A stretch of DNA of 19,951 nucleotides from an uncultured Bacilli bacterium (GCA_947625425.1 CANQOH010000022.1:1-19951); one strand, 5' to 3'. Shown: positions 6,343 to 14,490, counted from the first letter of the stretch. Program-made: numbers and translations. Notes: generated from the letters alone by a model not told the origin.

Positions 6343-8013
6343 ATGAAAAAAGTTATATTATTTTTTGTTTTGATTTTGTCTTTGGTAGTTATGCCAAAAG
6401 TCGATGCACGATATGTGAATGATGAAGAATTAGAAAGAATTGCACCGGGGGGGGTATTAACGCTTAACGCTGTTAAACCTATTAATAAAAACTATGCTGA
6501 TGTGTTGTGGGCATTGAACATTGATTATGATAAAGATAGAATTTTAGACATTCATTTAGAAAATTGTAATAGTTCTTTTGATGTGTGTGATTTACGTTTT
6601 GATTTTTATGTTAATGATCCTACTGCTAGTAGTAACGTAGGGTTTGAAGAATATCAGGTTAAAGTTAAGTGGACTAAGCCTAATTCTAAAATTCAAAAAA
6701 TAGTTAATAATTACGTTAAGAAGCTTGAAAAATATTCAAAAAATCATGTTGATAAATCTGATGTTGGTGGCCCTAATATTGCTGGATATGAACTTGATGA
6801 TATTAACGATTTAAAATATTGGGCTAATAATCCAAAATATTATAATGAAACTGAAAGTGAATTTGGATTCCATAATATTTTTGATTCCGCATTTGATTTT
6901 ATACCTGAATTTAAAAAGTCTTTTTCAAATTATAATATTGATATTAAATTTCATGGTAGTGGTGGCGCTACTTGGGGTCCTTTTATAGTTCATGAATCAA
7001 ATAGTTTCTCTTTATGGTATAAGGATGTGTTATATTTTGCTTCTTCTCAAAATGATCCGTACAAAATTGAAGGAGATTATATTAGTAATATTGCTATATC
7101 TGCTAATGATGTTTTATATGTTCCAACTGATACTGCAAATACTCCTGAAGCATTGTTAGAGGCGGCTAAAAAAAGACTTAAAGCAGAATTACCTGGTTAT
7201 AATTTTAAAATTGAAATAGGTGGAAATGTTTGCGAAATAATTTTTCCTAATCCTGAGGAACGTAACGATTGTTCCTTTCTTGATGAAGAAGCTATGAAAA
7301 ATAATGATGAATTATATTTTTTAAAAGGCCATTCTTCTAGAGATATGAAATACTTTAATATTACATATCATGGATTAACAAAAGCGTTTTTTGTTTTACG
7401 AGATAGTAGTAAAATGAAAACAAATAATAATAAAGTTTCTCAAGATTTTGATACTGATATTAAAGTAGAAACGATAGCTAGTGATGTACCTGATGATATG
7501 AAAGTTAAAGTAGATGAAGTTAATGAAACAGATGATGAATATAATAAAATAAAAGAAAAAATTAACAATGAATTTGAAGCTTATGATATAAGTCTTTTAT
7601 CTGGCTCATTAGATGGAAAAGTAACTAATACAGATGGTAGTTTTAAAGTATCTATTCCAATACCTGATAAATTTAAGGGTAAAAAATTAACTGTTTATTA
7701 TATTAATGATAATGGTGAAATAGAAGAATATAAACTTAGTACTACTAATAATGTAGGATCTTTTGAAACTAATCACTTTAGTACATATATTTTAGCTGAA
7801 GTGCCTGATGATGGTACTAATAGTAATAGTAGTTCAGATTATACTGATAATGTGACTTCTGAAGAATCTAGTAAACCGGTTGATAGTGAACCAGTTGATT
7901 CTGAAGAAGTTCCTAATACACTTGATAATTCAATAATATATTTTATAATGATTAATATTTCAATAATTGGAATAATAGCAAATTCATTATATTTAAGTAA
8001 AGTAAAAAGTTAG
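6343..8013 (+). CDS. Secreted surface protein of unknown function with 5' poly-G tract
   Basis: A 556-residue exported protein. I chose ATG 6343 because AGAGGG (6331-6336) lies six bases before it, while the ATG at 6337 abuts that site. Residues 1-22 form a signal peptide ending VDA. The mature part is rich in Asp, Asn and Lys and has four Cys in two close pairs (75 and 82; then the NVCEII and RNDCSF segments near 300), suggesting disulfides. Near the C-terminus, FKVSIPIPDKFKGKKLTVYYI followed by HFSTYILAE resembles the closing beta-domain of many Gram-positive surface proteins. An acidic Ser/Glu/Pro linker leads to VPNTLDN, a hydrophobic helix and KVKS, a sorting-signal-like end without LPxTG. 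Eight G at 6447-6454 (codons 35-38) could switch the gene off by slippage. I recognise no enzyme domain. Confidence 0.85.
   Translation: MKKVILFFVLILSLVVMPKVDARYVNDEELERIAPGGVLTLNAVKPINKNYADVLWALNIDYDKDRILDIHLENCNSSFDVCDLRFDFYVNDPTASSNVGFEEYQVKVKWTKPNSKIQKIVNNYVKKLEKYSKNHVDKSDVGGPNIAGYELDDINDLKYWANNPKYYNETESEFGFHNIFDSAFDFIPEFKKSFSNYNIDIKFHGSGGATWGPFIVHESNSFSLWYKDVLYFASSQNDPYKIEGDYISNIAISANDVLYVPTDTANTPEALLEAAKKRLKAELPGYNFKIEIGGNVCEIIFPNPEERNDCSFLDEEAMKNNDELYFLKGHSSRDMKYFNITYHGLTKAFFVLRDSSKMKTNNNKVSQDFDTDIKVETIASDVPDDMKVKVDEVNETDDEYNKIKEKINNEFEAYDISLLSGSLDGKVTNTDGSFKVSIPIPDKFKGKKLTVYYINDNGEIEEYKLSTTNNVGSFETNHFSTYILAEVPDDGTNSNSSSDYTDNVTSEESSKPVDSEPVDSEEVPNTLDNSIIYFIMINISIIGIIANSLYLSKVKS
6447..6454 (+). 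repeat. Poly-G tract (G8), candidate phase-variation site
   Basis: Eight consecutive G within a strongly AT-rich genome, at codons 35-38 of the surface-protein gene. With seven G the frame reaches TAA two codons later; with nine G it reaches TAA about four codons later. The eight-G state seen here is ON. Confidence 0.8.
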
Positions 8014-8029
8014 CGATTGCTAACTTTTT
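8004..8029. terminator. Bidirectional terminator shared by surface-protein and Sua5 genes
   Basis: AAAAAGTTAGC (8004-8014) is exactly complementary to GCTAACTTTTT (8019-8029) around GATT. It ends in a T-run on both strands. The surface gene's TAG (8011-8013) sits in the left arm and the Sua5 TAA (8029-8031) at the right edge. Confidence 0.9.
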
Positions 8030-9045
8030 TATAATTCAATGTAATTATGGGAACAAGCTCTGATTAGACGGTTCATTATAGCAAGACCAAGGCCCGTTGC
8101 TTTAACACCTTCGATAATAACTAGTTCTTTATTTTCTTTATCAACACTTCTTAAGATTCTAAAGATATTATGTGATATGTCTTCAAGTGTTGAACCATAA
8201 CCGATGGCATTTTTAAACTTACTTACATATTTATCATTAGTGATAACTAGTGTGTTATCATTTTCTAATTCTTGCATTTTACTAATTAATTTATCTTGAT
8301 TATCACTATATACTAAGACACATTTAGTAGAAGGGGCATAGTGTTTGTACTTCATACCTGGTGATAAAACAACATCATTTTTTTCAACTTCTTTTAAAAC
8401 ATGACTTGAAACGTTTACTTTTGCAAATTTGGATAAATCTTCATATGTTATTTTACCTGGTCTTAAGATATTAATTTCATTATCAATAACTCTAATAACT
8501 GTTGACTCTAAACCAATTTTAGTATCACCGCCATCGATAATATAATCAACTTTATCATTTAATTCATTAAAGATATCGTTTATATTAGTACCACTTGGTT
8601 TACCTGATATATTAGCACTTGGAGCAGCGATTGGTGTATTAGATAGTTCAATTAAATCATGAGCTATTTTGTTTTCTGGCATTCTAATTCCAACTGTATC
8701 AAGATTAGCAGTTACGACATTTGGAACAATATCTTTTCTATTTAAGACAATGGTTAAAGGACCTGGGAAGAAATTATCAATTAGTTTATGTTCTAATGGA
8801 GAAATATCTTTAGCTATTCTTTCAATCATTTCTTTACTTGAAACATGTAAGATTAAAGGATTATCTGAAGCTCTTCCTTTAGCAATAAATATATTTTTAA
8901 CGGCTTGTTCATTTAAACCATCAGCTCCGATACCATAAACAGTTTCAGTAGGAAATAAAACTAATTTACCGTCTTTTATACATTTAGCAGCATCTTGTAA
9001 TAATTCTTTATTATAATTAGTTCTAACATCTAAATATTCGGCCAT
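8029..9045 (-). CDS. sua5: L-threonylcarbamoyladenylate synthase (Sua5 type)
   Basis: Makes threonylcarbamoyl-AMP from Thr, bicarbonate and ATP, the first step of t6A modification at position 37 of ANN-decoding tRNAs; cytoplasmic and normally essential. The N-terminal YrdC/Sua5 domain shows FPTETVYGIGAD, the KGRASDNPL Lys-Arg motif, FFPGPLTIVL, TVGIRMP, and IAAPSANISGKPSGT. The linker SPGMKYKHYAP and a C-terminal Rossmann-like Sua5 domain follow, so this is the long two-domain form (338 residues). I chose ATG 9045, behind GGTGA with a five-base gap; an upstream in-frame GTG (9057) has no ribosome site. The gene follows the nucleotidase gene on the same strand but has its own promoter in the 48-base gap. 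The TsaB/D/E partners are not in this window. Confidence 0.95.
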   Translation of the reverse strand: MAEYLDVRTNYNKELLQDAAKCIKDGKLVLFPTETVYGIGADGLNEQAVKNIFIAKGRASDNPLILHVSSKEMIERIAKDISPLEHKLIDNFFPGPLTIVLNRKDIVPNVVTANLDTVGIRMPENKIAHDLIELSNTPIAAPSANISGKPSGTNINDIFNELNDKVDYIIDGGDTKIGLESTVIRVIDNEINILRPGKITYEDLSKFAKVNVSSHVLKEVEKNDVVLSPGMKYKHYAPSTKCVLVYSDNQDKLISKMQELENDNTLVITNDKYVSKFKNAIGYGSTLEDISHNIFRILRSVDKENKELVIIEGVKATGLGLAIMNRLIRACSHNYIEL

Positions 9046-9062
9046 ATAAATCACCACAAAAG

Positions 9063-9091
9063 ATTATACTATTAATTAATAAAAACTACAA
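9063..9091 (-). promoter_or_regulatory. Promoter of sua5
   Basis: On the minus strand TTGTAG (9091-9086) is followed after 17 bases by TATAAT (9068-9063). The start codon is 17 bases after the -10 box. Confidence 0.7.
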
Positions 9092-9093
9092 TT

Positions 9094-9891
9094 TTATTTG
9101 AAAATATTAAATGTATTCATTAATTCGTTAAAGGAAGCGTTATTGTGACCAACGACATCAAAAGCTTTCATATATTCATTAAAATCTTTTTCTGTATTAG
9201 CATTTAAGAAACCTATTTTTAGGGTAGGATCTTTTTTATCTTCACTAACCATTTTAATGTCATCTATTCCATCACCTAATAGAACAATATTTTCTTTATC
9301 TTTAATTAAGTCTTTTACTTCGTTAGGAATACTTATATCATTTTTATTTAAAGAATGGATTATATTATTGGAAATACCTGTTGCAATACCGTTTTCAAAT
9401 TTAATAAAGTTAGCTACTATATAGATATTGTCATATAAAGCATTATTTTGAATTAAGAATTCTTTAATGAAATTACCGATACCGGCGGAGATGATTATAA
9501 TAGGGATGTTTTTGTCATGCATTTTCTTTAAAAATTCTTGAGCTCCATCACGAAATTTCATCATATTAGGATTTTGAGCCGTATTTTTTATTACTGATTC
9601 TTGTAATTTATATTTTATAAATAGATTAATATGGTTAGTCCACCATTCAATCATTAGTTTATTTTTTGTTTCGTAATCTAAAGTTAAATCGATTTCGATA
9701 GGACGATATTTATTATATAGTTTTTGACGTTCTTCAACATATTCTTTGGGAACACTATTACTTTTAGATAGCGTACCCCAAGATGATTCGCTATCACCAG
9801 CTGTTATAGTACGATCAAAATCAGTAACAATATAGTAATTATTATTCCATTTATTTATTGAATCTAATATTCCTTCTTTAATATTTAACAT
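9094..9891 (-). CDS. Pyrimidine 5'-nucleotidase, UMPH-1 (NT5C3-like) HAD family
   Basis: A 265-residue soluble HAD-superfamily phosphatase predicted to dephosphorylate pyrimidine nucleoside monophosphates such as UMP and CMP. HAD motif I is TDFDRTIT with Asp24 as nucleophile and Asp26 as acid/base. KYRPIEIDLTL and MIEWW resemble the UMPH-1 cap. IPIIIISAGIGNFI carries motif II (Ser), the segment ending in SLNKND lies where the motif III Lys is expected, and LLGDGIDDIKM is motif IV with the acidic pair. The end, KIGFLN, also matches the family. Overall layout and length fit NT5C3 closely. I chose ATG 9891 behind GGTGAT; an in-frame ATG at 9933 would overlap the divergent promoter and lacks a ribosome site. 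It is divergent from the second Ppx-like gene and upstream of sua5. UMPH-1 is best known from eukaryotes. Confidence 0.88.
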   Translation of the reverse strand: MLNIKEGILDSINKWNNNYYIVTDFDRTITAGDSESSWGTLSKSNSVPKEYVEERQKLYNKYRPIEIDLTLDYETKNKLMIEWWTNHINLFIKYKLQESVIKNTAQNPNMMKFRDGAQEFLKKMHDKNIPIIIISAGIGNFIKEFLIQNNALYDNIYIVANFIKFENGIATGISNNIIHSLNKNDISIPNEVKDLIKDKENIVLLGDGIDDIKMVSEDKKDPTLKIGFLNANTEKDFNEYMKAFDVVGHNNASFNELMNTFNIFK

Positions 9892-9934
9892 AATATCACC
9901 AGTTAATATAATACCATAAATATCTTGAATCATG

Positions 9935-9943
9935 TGATATAAT
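9935..9943 (+). promoter_or_regulatory. Extended -10 promoter of Ppx/GppA-like paralog 2
   Basis: TGATATAAT with TATAAT at 9938-9943 and no -35 match at the usual distance. The start codon at 9960 is 16 bases away, so the leader would be about 10 bases and nearly all of it ribosome site (AGGTGGG 9951-9957). Confidence 0.6.
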
Positions 9944-9959
9944 TAAGGTGAGGTGGGAT

Positions 9960-10853
9960 ATGGAAAGGTTTGTAATTATTGAAATAGGTAGTACTAATAC
10001 TAAAGGTTACTTATATGAAAATGGTATTGTTAGTGATTTAGGTTTTAAAACAATTGAATTTAAAAACCATTATAAAAAAGAAAATAAAATAGATGAAGAA
10101 GATAAAAAACTATTATTTGATTTCGTTAATAAGATAAAAGAAGAAAATACATATGTCTTTGGAACTAGTATATTTAGAAATTTAACTCCTACTCAAAAAG
10201 AAGAGTGGTTAAAAGCATTTAAAGATAAGACTGGTTTTGAATTTAGAATAGTTACTTCGGATATGGAAAATGAATTTACGGTTTATGGTGCTATTCAAAA
10301 TACTGATTATAAGGGTAAAGTAGCTGTTATGATTGGCGGAGGAGGATCTACAGAATTATCAATAGTTGAAGATAAAAAGATTATTGAGAAAGCTAATTCT
10401 TCTTTTGGGGCTATGGATACTACGGATATGTTTCCGGATATTAAAACAGATAAAGCAAGTACTGATTATGATTTAATGGTAGAAGAAACTAAGAAATTAG
10501 TTAGTGTACCAAAGAATAAAGCTGATGTTTTGATATTAGCTGGGGGAGATTATATATATTTTTATGAAGAGTTAAAGTATCCAGTTACAAAGAATAAATT
10601 TTGTGATAATCCATTACAACCTTATTCTTTAGATGTTAAAACAATGGATAAACTAGATCGTGATTTCTTCTATAATGTTTCTTTAGATGAAGTTTGTGAA
10701 AGAACCCAAAATGAAGGTTGGTGGAGAGGAGCTAGAGGAATGCGCTTATGTGTTAAATCTCTAGTTGATATATTAGAAGTTAAGTATATTGTACCAACGC
10801 GTATTACAATGGTTTATGGAATTGTTGAAAAGATAAAAAATCACGAATTATAG
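9960..10853 (+). CDS. Ppx/GppA-like ASKHA-fold protein (paralog 2)
   Basis: A 297-residue relative of the 2905-3801 gene. It has the phosphate-1 loop IEIGSTNTKG (residues 7-16, with Glu in place of the usual Asp), GTSIFRNL at 68-75, Glu103 in SDMENEF aligning with the Ppx catalytic Glu, and GGGGSTEL at 126-133 with Glu132. The spacing from Glu103 to Glu132 (29) matches that known between the two key Glu of E. coli PPX, but the Asp expected between them is Ile125. WWRGARGMRL and a C-terminal IVPTRITMVYGI segment match the paralog. The fold is clear, but polyphosphatase or pppGppase activity is doubtful. Start at ATG 9960 behind AGGTGGG; a GTG at 9948 is less likely. Divergent from the nucleotidase gene; ends at the shared terminator 10861-10893. 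Confidence 0.75.
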   Translation: MERFVIIEIGSTNTKGYLYENGIVSDLGFKTIEFKNHYKKENKIDEEDKKLLFDFVNKIKEENTYVFGTSIFRNLTPTQKEEWLKAFKDKTGFEFRIVTSDMENEFTVYGAIQNTDYKGKVAVMIGGGGSTELSIVEDKKIIEKANSSFGAMDTTDMFPDIKTDKASTDYDLMVEETKKLVSVPKNKADVLILAGGDYIYFYEELKYPVTKNKFCDNPLQPYSLDVKTMDKLDRDFFYNVSLDEVCERTQNEGWWRGARGMRLCVKSLVDILEVKYIVPTRITMVYGIVEKIKNHEL

Positions 10854-10860
10854 GGATTAA

Positions 10861-10893
10861 AAAAGCAAGTCATTATTTCTTTGACTTGCTTTT
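10861..10893. terminator. Bidirectional terminator between Ppx-like paralog 2 and the thioredoxin-like gene
   Basis: AAAAGCAAGTCA (10861-10872) pairs exactly with TGACTTGCTTTT (10882-10893) over 12 bases around a nine-base loop. T-runs follow on both strands. The minus-strand gene's stop codon (10873-10875) lies in the loop. Confidence 0.9.
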
Positions 10894-11754
10894 ATTTTTA
10901 CTAGTTGTTTTCTTTTTAGTTGTTTTTGTCTCTCTTAGTTCATAATCATTTGCATCTTTAAATTCATCATCGCCTTCTTCTTCATCTTCTTCTTTTTGAA
11001 TTTTTACGAGGCTTTCTTTATCATTTTCATTTTCAATTGGAATACCAAGTTTTCTATAGATTGCATCGATACGATCATGAATTTTATTATTTTGGTAATT
11101 AACAAATGCAATTACAACTAGAGTAGCAATGGCTACAATAACACCATTCCAAATAATTATACCTAAATTTTTAGCCTTTTCTGCTTTTAAGGCTTCTTCT
11201 TCAGCTTTTTTTATGGCATCGAAGATATTGTAACGATCATTTTTAGCTTTGGCATATTCTGTATCAATAGCATTTTTTATTGTTTCTTCGTAGTCTTCAC
11301 CAAAACCTTGTAGAACAGTTTCACCAATGATAATTACCGGAACACCATTACCGTTTTCGATATCACCACTAATAACATCTGTACCAACAAAGTCTTGAAC
11401 AGCTTTAGCTAATTTACCATTGTCTGCTGCACCTTCTGATTTCCATAATTCATAAGCTTTAAGTTGAAACTTAGAATCATATTCTGGAGCTATTTCATTT
11501 AAGAATGTTAAAAGATCATGACAATGAGGACAACCAAAACCAATAAAGGCATATACTGTTACTTGATCATCGGAATCATTAACTCTATCAAGAGATAAAT
11601 CAATTGAAGTATAACCATTAGTTCCACTAAATAGACTTTCTTCACCATTAATTGCTTCAATTAAGTTCATTGAAGTATAATCATCAGGATTTGGAGCTGC
11701 GAATGCAATTATTGGTAGAAGTAGACCAATAATTAACAATAATAATTTTTTCAT
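10873..11754 (-). CDS. Exported thioredoxin-fold protein with CPHC motif, membrane anchor and charged cytoplasmic tail
   Basis: A 293-residue protein. A signal peptide (1-20, ending FAA) is followed by a thioredoxin-like domain (about 60-165) with GFGCPHCHD, so the active-site Cys are 75 and 78 as in DsbA-type oxidases. GVPVII at 137-142 is the expected cis-Pro loop. A Lys/Glu/Ala-rich helix leads to a transmembrane segment (about 198-218). The rest would be cytoplasmic: an acidic run (EEDEEEGDDE near 255-264) and a Lys/Thr/Ser-rich end. It may form or exchange disulfides in exported proteins; the surface protein at 6343 has Cys pairs. It lacks a DsbB-like partner here. ATG 11754 follows GGTGG, with an extended -10 promoter 21 bases upstream. 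The C-terminal codons double as the terminator stem. Confidence 0.82.
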   Translation of the reverse strand: MKKLLLLIIGLLLPIIAFAAPNPDDYTSMNLIEAINGEESLFSGTNGYTSIDLSLDRVNDSDDQVTVYAFIGFGCPHCHDLLTFLNEIAPEYDSKFQLKAYELWKSEGAADNGKLAKAVQDFVGTDVISGDIENGNGVPVIIIGETVLQGFGEDYEETIKNAIDTEYAKAKNDRYNIFDAIKKAEEEALKAEKAKNLGIIIWNGVIVAIATLVVIAFVNYQNNKIHDRIDAIYRKLGIPIENENDKESLVKIQKEEDEEEGDDEFKDANDYELRETKTTKKKTTSKNKSKSKK

Positions 11755-11775
11755 TTAAAACACCACCTACATTTA

Positions 11776-11804
11776 ATTATAACATAATTTAAGGTATTGT
11801 TTAA
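11776..11804 (-). promoter_or_regulatory. Promoter of the thioredoxin-like gene
   Basis: On the minus strand TGTTATAAT (TATAAT at 11781-11776) is an extended -10, with a weak -35, TTAAAC (11804-11799), at a 17-base spacing. Confidence 0.65.
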
Positions 11805-11873
11805 AAAAGTTGAAGAAATTATGTGATGAAAAGATGAAAATTAGTTAAAAAATAATATGATTTTAAGGAAATG

Positions 11874-11911
11874 AAAAACTGTTAATAAAAATTAAGTTAT
11901 TAACAGTTTTT
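11874..11911 (-). terminator. Terminator of the 11916-12656 gene
   Basis: AAAAACTGTTAAT (11874-11886) pairs exactly with ATTAACAGTTTTT (11899-11911), 13 bases around a 12-base loop. On the minus strand it follows the stop codon by four bases and ends in five T. Confidence 0.85.
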
Positions 11912-11915
11912 ATGT

Positions 11916-12656
11916 TTAATCTAGTTTTAATTTGTTATCTTTTGTAACTAAGGCTTCATAAGGTGTGAAGTCAAAGTCGACATCGAAACTAGCAGCGAAT
12001 AAACGAGCTCTTTTGATATCAGCTTCAGTATGAGCTTTACTTAGTAATGAATAGATAACACTTCTTAAGAAATTTTTATATACTTTATTTCGATCATCGT
12101 AAGATTTTATTACTCTTTCTAAATCATTAGCTATTGGTAAAACATGCATTTGTTTTAATAAATCTCTAGTTTCTTTAACAGTTAAACCTTTAAATATTTT
12201 ATTTATCTTTTCTGTTCTTAATGAAGGTAGTAAACCTGGTAAGACTTGAACTTCTTCGGCATCAACTACTCTATCTCCTTCAGTATGAAAATGAGTTGGA
12301 TAAGTTCCTCTAATAATATCAATTATACCTGGATATGAAGGAATTCTTAACATATTGAAAGCTACAGATGATAAGTTTTCATACATATCAGTTACAACTA
12401 TTTCAGCTGGTAAATTACTATTAAAAGTACTATCTGGGAATTTAACCAATAAATATCTAACTATTTCAGAAATGGCATTATTATATTCCTCAATTAATTT
12501 TTCTCTTTGTTCTTCACTTCTTTGAATATTGAATTGTTCATAATATTTTTCGTTAAATTCAACATATTCACATAAATTATCGACATATTTATTTTCAAGA
12601 ATTTCAATAGGTGTAAGTTCTTTTTTTTGTTCTTTCTTTTTGCCTTTATTAAACAT
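11916..12656 (-). CDS. Unrecognised soluble protein, 246 aa
   Basis: I do not recognise a family. The protein starts with a Lys-rich stretch (FNKGKKKEQKKE), has no signal peptide or membrane segment, and is mostly alpha-helical by composition, with many charged residues. Segments that look conserved-like are LPAEIVVTDMYENL, IIDIIRGTYPTHFHTEG, QVLPGLLPSL and ARLFAASFDVDFDF. The two His and the Asp/Glu around THFHTEGD could bind metal, but this is only a guess. Codon use matches its neighbours. ATG 12656 is preceded by AGGTGG at a six-base gap, and an extended -10 (TGCTACAAT) lies 19 bases upstream. It is a single-gene unit with its own terminator, divergent from the DUF2207 gene. Confidence 0.8.
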   Translation of the reverse strand: MFNKGKKKEQKKELTPIEILENKYVDNLCEYVEFNEKYYEQFNIQRSEEQREKLIEEYNNAISEIVRYLLVKFPDSTFNSNLPAEIVVTDMYENLSSVAFNMLRIPSYPGIIDIIRGTYPTHFHTEGDRVVDAEEVQVLPGLLPSLRTEKINKIFKGLTVKETRDLLKQMHVLPIANDLERVIKSYDDRNKVYKNFLRSVIYSLLSKAHTEADIKRARLFAASFDVDFDFTPYEALVTKDNKLKLD

Positions 12657-12675
12657 CTAAAACCACCTACTGCGT

Positions 12676-12684
12676 ATTGTAGCA
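12676..12684 (-). promoter_or_regulatory. Extended -10 promoter of the 11916-12656 gene
   Basis: On the minus strand TGCTACAAT, with TACAAT at 12681-12676, lies 19 bases before the start codon. No strong -35 is seen. Confidence 0.55.
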
Positions 12685-12720
12685 CAAATGATAAAAAGTG
12701 TATAGTTTTGTTTTTATAAA

Positions 12721-12729
12721 TGGTATAAT
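12721..12729 (+). promoter_or_regulatory. Extended -10 promoter of the DUF2207 gene
   Basis: TGGTATAAT with TATAAT at 12724-12729, 23 bases before ATG 12753. AAGGTAG (12740-12746) is the ribosome site. Confidence 0.65.
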
Positions 12730-12752
12730 ATATAAAAATAAGGTAGTGTGAT

Positions 12753-14483
12753 ATGATGAAAAAGAGAATAATAATATTAAGTATTTTTTTACTATGTTTA
12801 CCTATAATATGTATGGCTTCTAGTGATTATACAATAGATAAATATCAAGTAGAAGTATCTGTTAATAATAAAAATGGTTATGATGTAGAAGAAAATATAG
12901 ATGTATCTTTTCATAAATTAAAAGCAATTATAAATAAAGAGTTGCCTTATAATGTTAGTAATTTAAAAATTAATACTAATTTTGATGTTGTAACAACGAA
13001 TAAAAGATTAGTAACGATAAATAGTGAGGGGAAGACTAATGCTAGTTATAAATTAGATTATACATTACCTAATAATGATAGAACTGATTATTATAATATT
13101 GAGATAGTTAATAATTATGATGGTACTATTCGGGAAACTGAGTTTGTAATTAATTTACCTAGTTCGGTTACTAAAGAAAATATAAGTTTTGTTTATGATG
13201 GTGAAGATATTACTGATGAAATAGATTATAAAATAGATGGTTATAAGATTACTGGTTCTTATAAGAAAAGTTTATTAAAAGGGGATAAGTTAGAATTAAA
13301 TGTTAAATATAATCAAATATATTTAAGTGTTCTTAATTCAATAGTTATTATTTTACCAGTAGTTTTAACTTTAATTAGTTATTATATTTGGTATAGATAT
13401 GGTAAAGATTATAAAATTAATATTATTAAATCATTTATTTTACCTAAAGAATTAACACCTTTAGATATTGCTTTAGTTAAAAATGAAAAAGTTGTTAAAG
13501 ATGATATTTTTGCTTTCTTACTTTATATGGCTAATAAGGGTTATATAAAAATAGTTGAAGAAAAGAATAATGAATTTTATCTAGAAAGAGTTAAAGATTA
13601 TGATGGAGATAACTATCAAGAAGAGTTATTCTTAAAATCATTATTTAGAAAGAATGTTAAAGTATCTTTAGCTGAATATATTGATTTAGTTTCTTCTAAA
13701 AAAGAAATAGAAAAAGAAGAAACTTTAGAAAAGAAGATTAGTTCTACAGATTTAGAATATAGATATCATAGAATGGTAACTAATTTATTACCATTAATTA
13801 ATAATAATGAAGCAAAAGCAGAATATTATGAATTAGAAGCTGATAAAAAGAAAGATATATTAATTGTCTTTGTAGCGATGATATTAATTCTTATTACTTT
13901 AGTTCCTTTTATGGAAATTAATAAATTATATTTATTTCCAATATCAATTATTATAGGAGTTTTTGCTTTAAAGATTCTTACTACTTTAGTAGATTTTATT
14001 GATATAAATAATTTAAATAAGAAGAATAATAAACTATATACTGTATTATCTACTTTATTAGTAGTTGTAATATGTTTTGGCTTATTAGTACCTTCATTTA
14101 AAAGAAATTTAATTTATACTTTAGCTTTTTTAATAAGTTTTATATCAGTAATAGTTATTTTAGTTTTATATAAATATATGCCTAAGAGGACTTTATATGG
14201 TAGTAAGATTTATGGTAAAGTTGAAGGCTTAAGAGTATTTATTGATACTGGTGATAAAGAAGATTTAGATTTAGCTTTAAAGAAAAATAAAAACTATTTA
14301 TATGAGTTATTACCTTTCTCTTATGTATTAAAAAATGATAATAAAGTATTTGATTGGTTTAAGAATACTGAAGTTAGTAAACCTAGTTGGTATAAGTTAA
14401 AAGATGATTTTACGAATGTTAAGTTTATTAATTCATTAAAGAGATTAAAAAATAAAATTGATAATATTAAAGAAGAATTTTAG
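12753..14483 (+). CDS. DUF2207-family membrane protein
   Basis: A 576-residue envelope protein with the full DUF2207 layout. A signal peptide (about 1-22, ending CMA) precedes an extracellular beta-rich domain to about 190. A transmembrane helix (about 193-213) is followed by YYIWYRYGKDYK and a large cytoplasmic region with LTPLDIALVKN and FAFLLYMANKGYIKIVEE (winged-helix-like). Two pairs of membrane helices (about 371-413 and 428-475) come next, then the C-terminal part with MPKRTLYGSKIYGKVEGLRVFID and LPFSYVL. The family function is unknown; members are common in Firmicutes and predicted to sit in the cytoplasmic membrane. AGG codes Arg in the conserved PKRT segment, so no AGG reassignment is indicated. 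It is followed 34 bases later by the 861-aa membrane protein, probably partly cotranscribed. Confidence 0.9.
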   Translation: MMKKRIIILSIFLLCLPIICMASSDYTIDKYQVEVSVNNKNGYDVEENIDVSFHKLKAIINKELPYNVSNLKINTNFDVVTTNKRLVTINSEGKTNASYKLDYTLPNNDRTDYYNIEIVNNYDGTIRETEFVINLPSSVTKENISFVYDGEDITDEIDYKIDGYKITGSYKKSLLKGDKLELNVKYNQIYLSVLNSIVIILPVVLTLISYYIWYRYGKDYKINIIKSFILPKELTPLDIALVKNEKVVKDDIFAFLLYMANKGYIKIVEEKNNEFYLERVKDYDGDNYQEELFLKSLFRKNVKVSLAEYIDLVSSKKEIEKEETLEKKISSTDLEYRYHRMVTNLLPLINNNEAKAEYYELEADKKKDILIVFVAMILILITLVPFMEINKLYLFPISIIIGVFALKILTTLVDFIDINNLNKKNNKLYTVLSTLLVVVICFGLLVPSFKRNLIYTLAFLISFISVIVILVLYKYMPKRTLYGSKIYGKVEGLRVFIDTGDKEDLDLALKKNKNYLYELLPFSYVLKNDNKVFDWFKNTEVSKPSWYKLKDDFTNVKFINSLKRLKNKIDNIKEEF

Positions 14484-14490
14484 TTGTTAG

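Noticed and set aside
6225..6422. 65-codon open frame
   Set aside because: It overlaps the surface-protein promoter and signal peptide in another frame; no ribosome site.
14180..14200. AGG reassigned to Met, as reported for some uncultured Bacilli
   Set aside because: The AGG codon in the conserved PKRT segment of the DUF2207 protein fits Arg.
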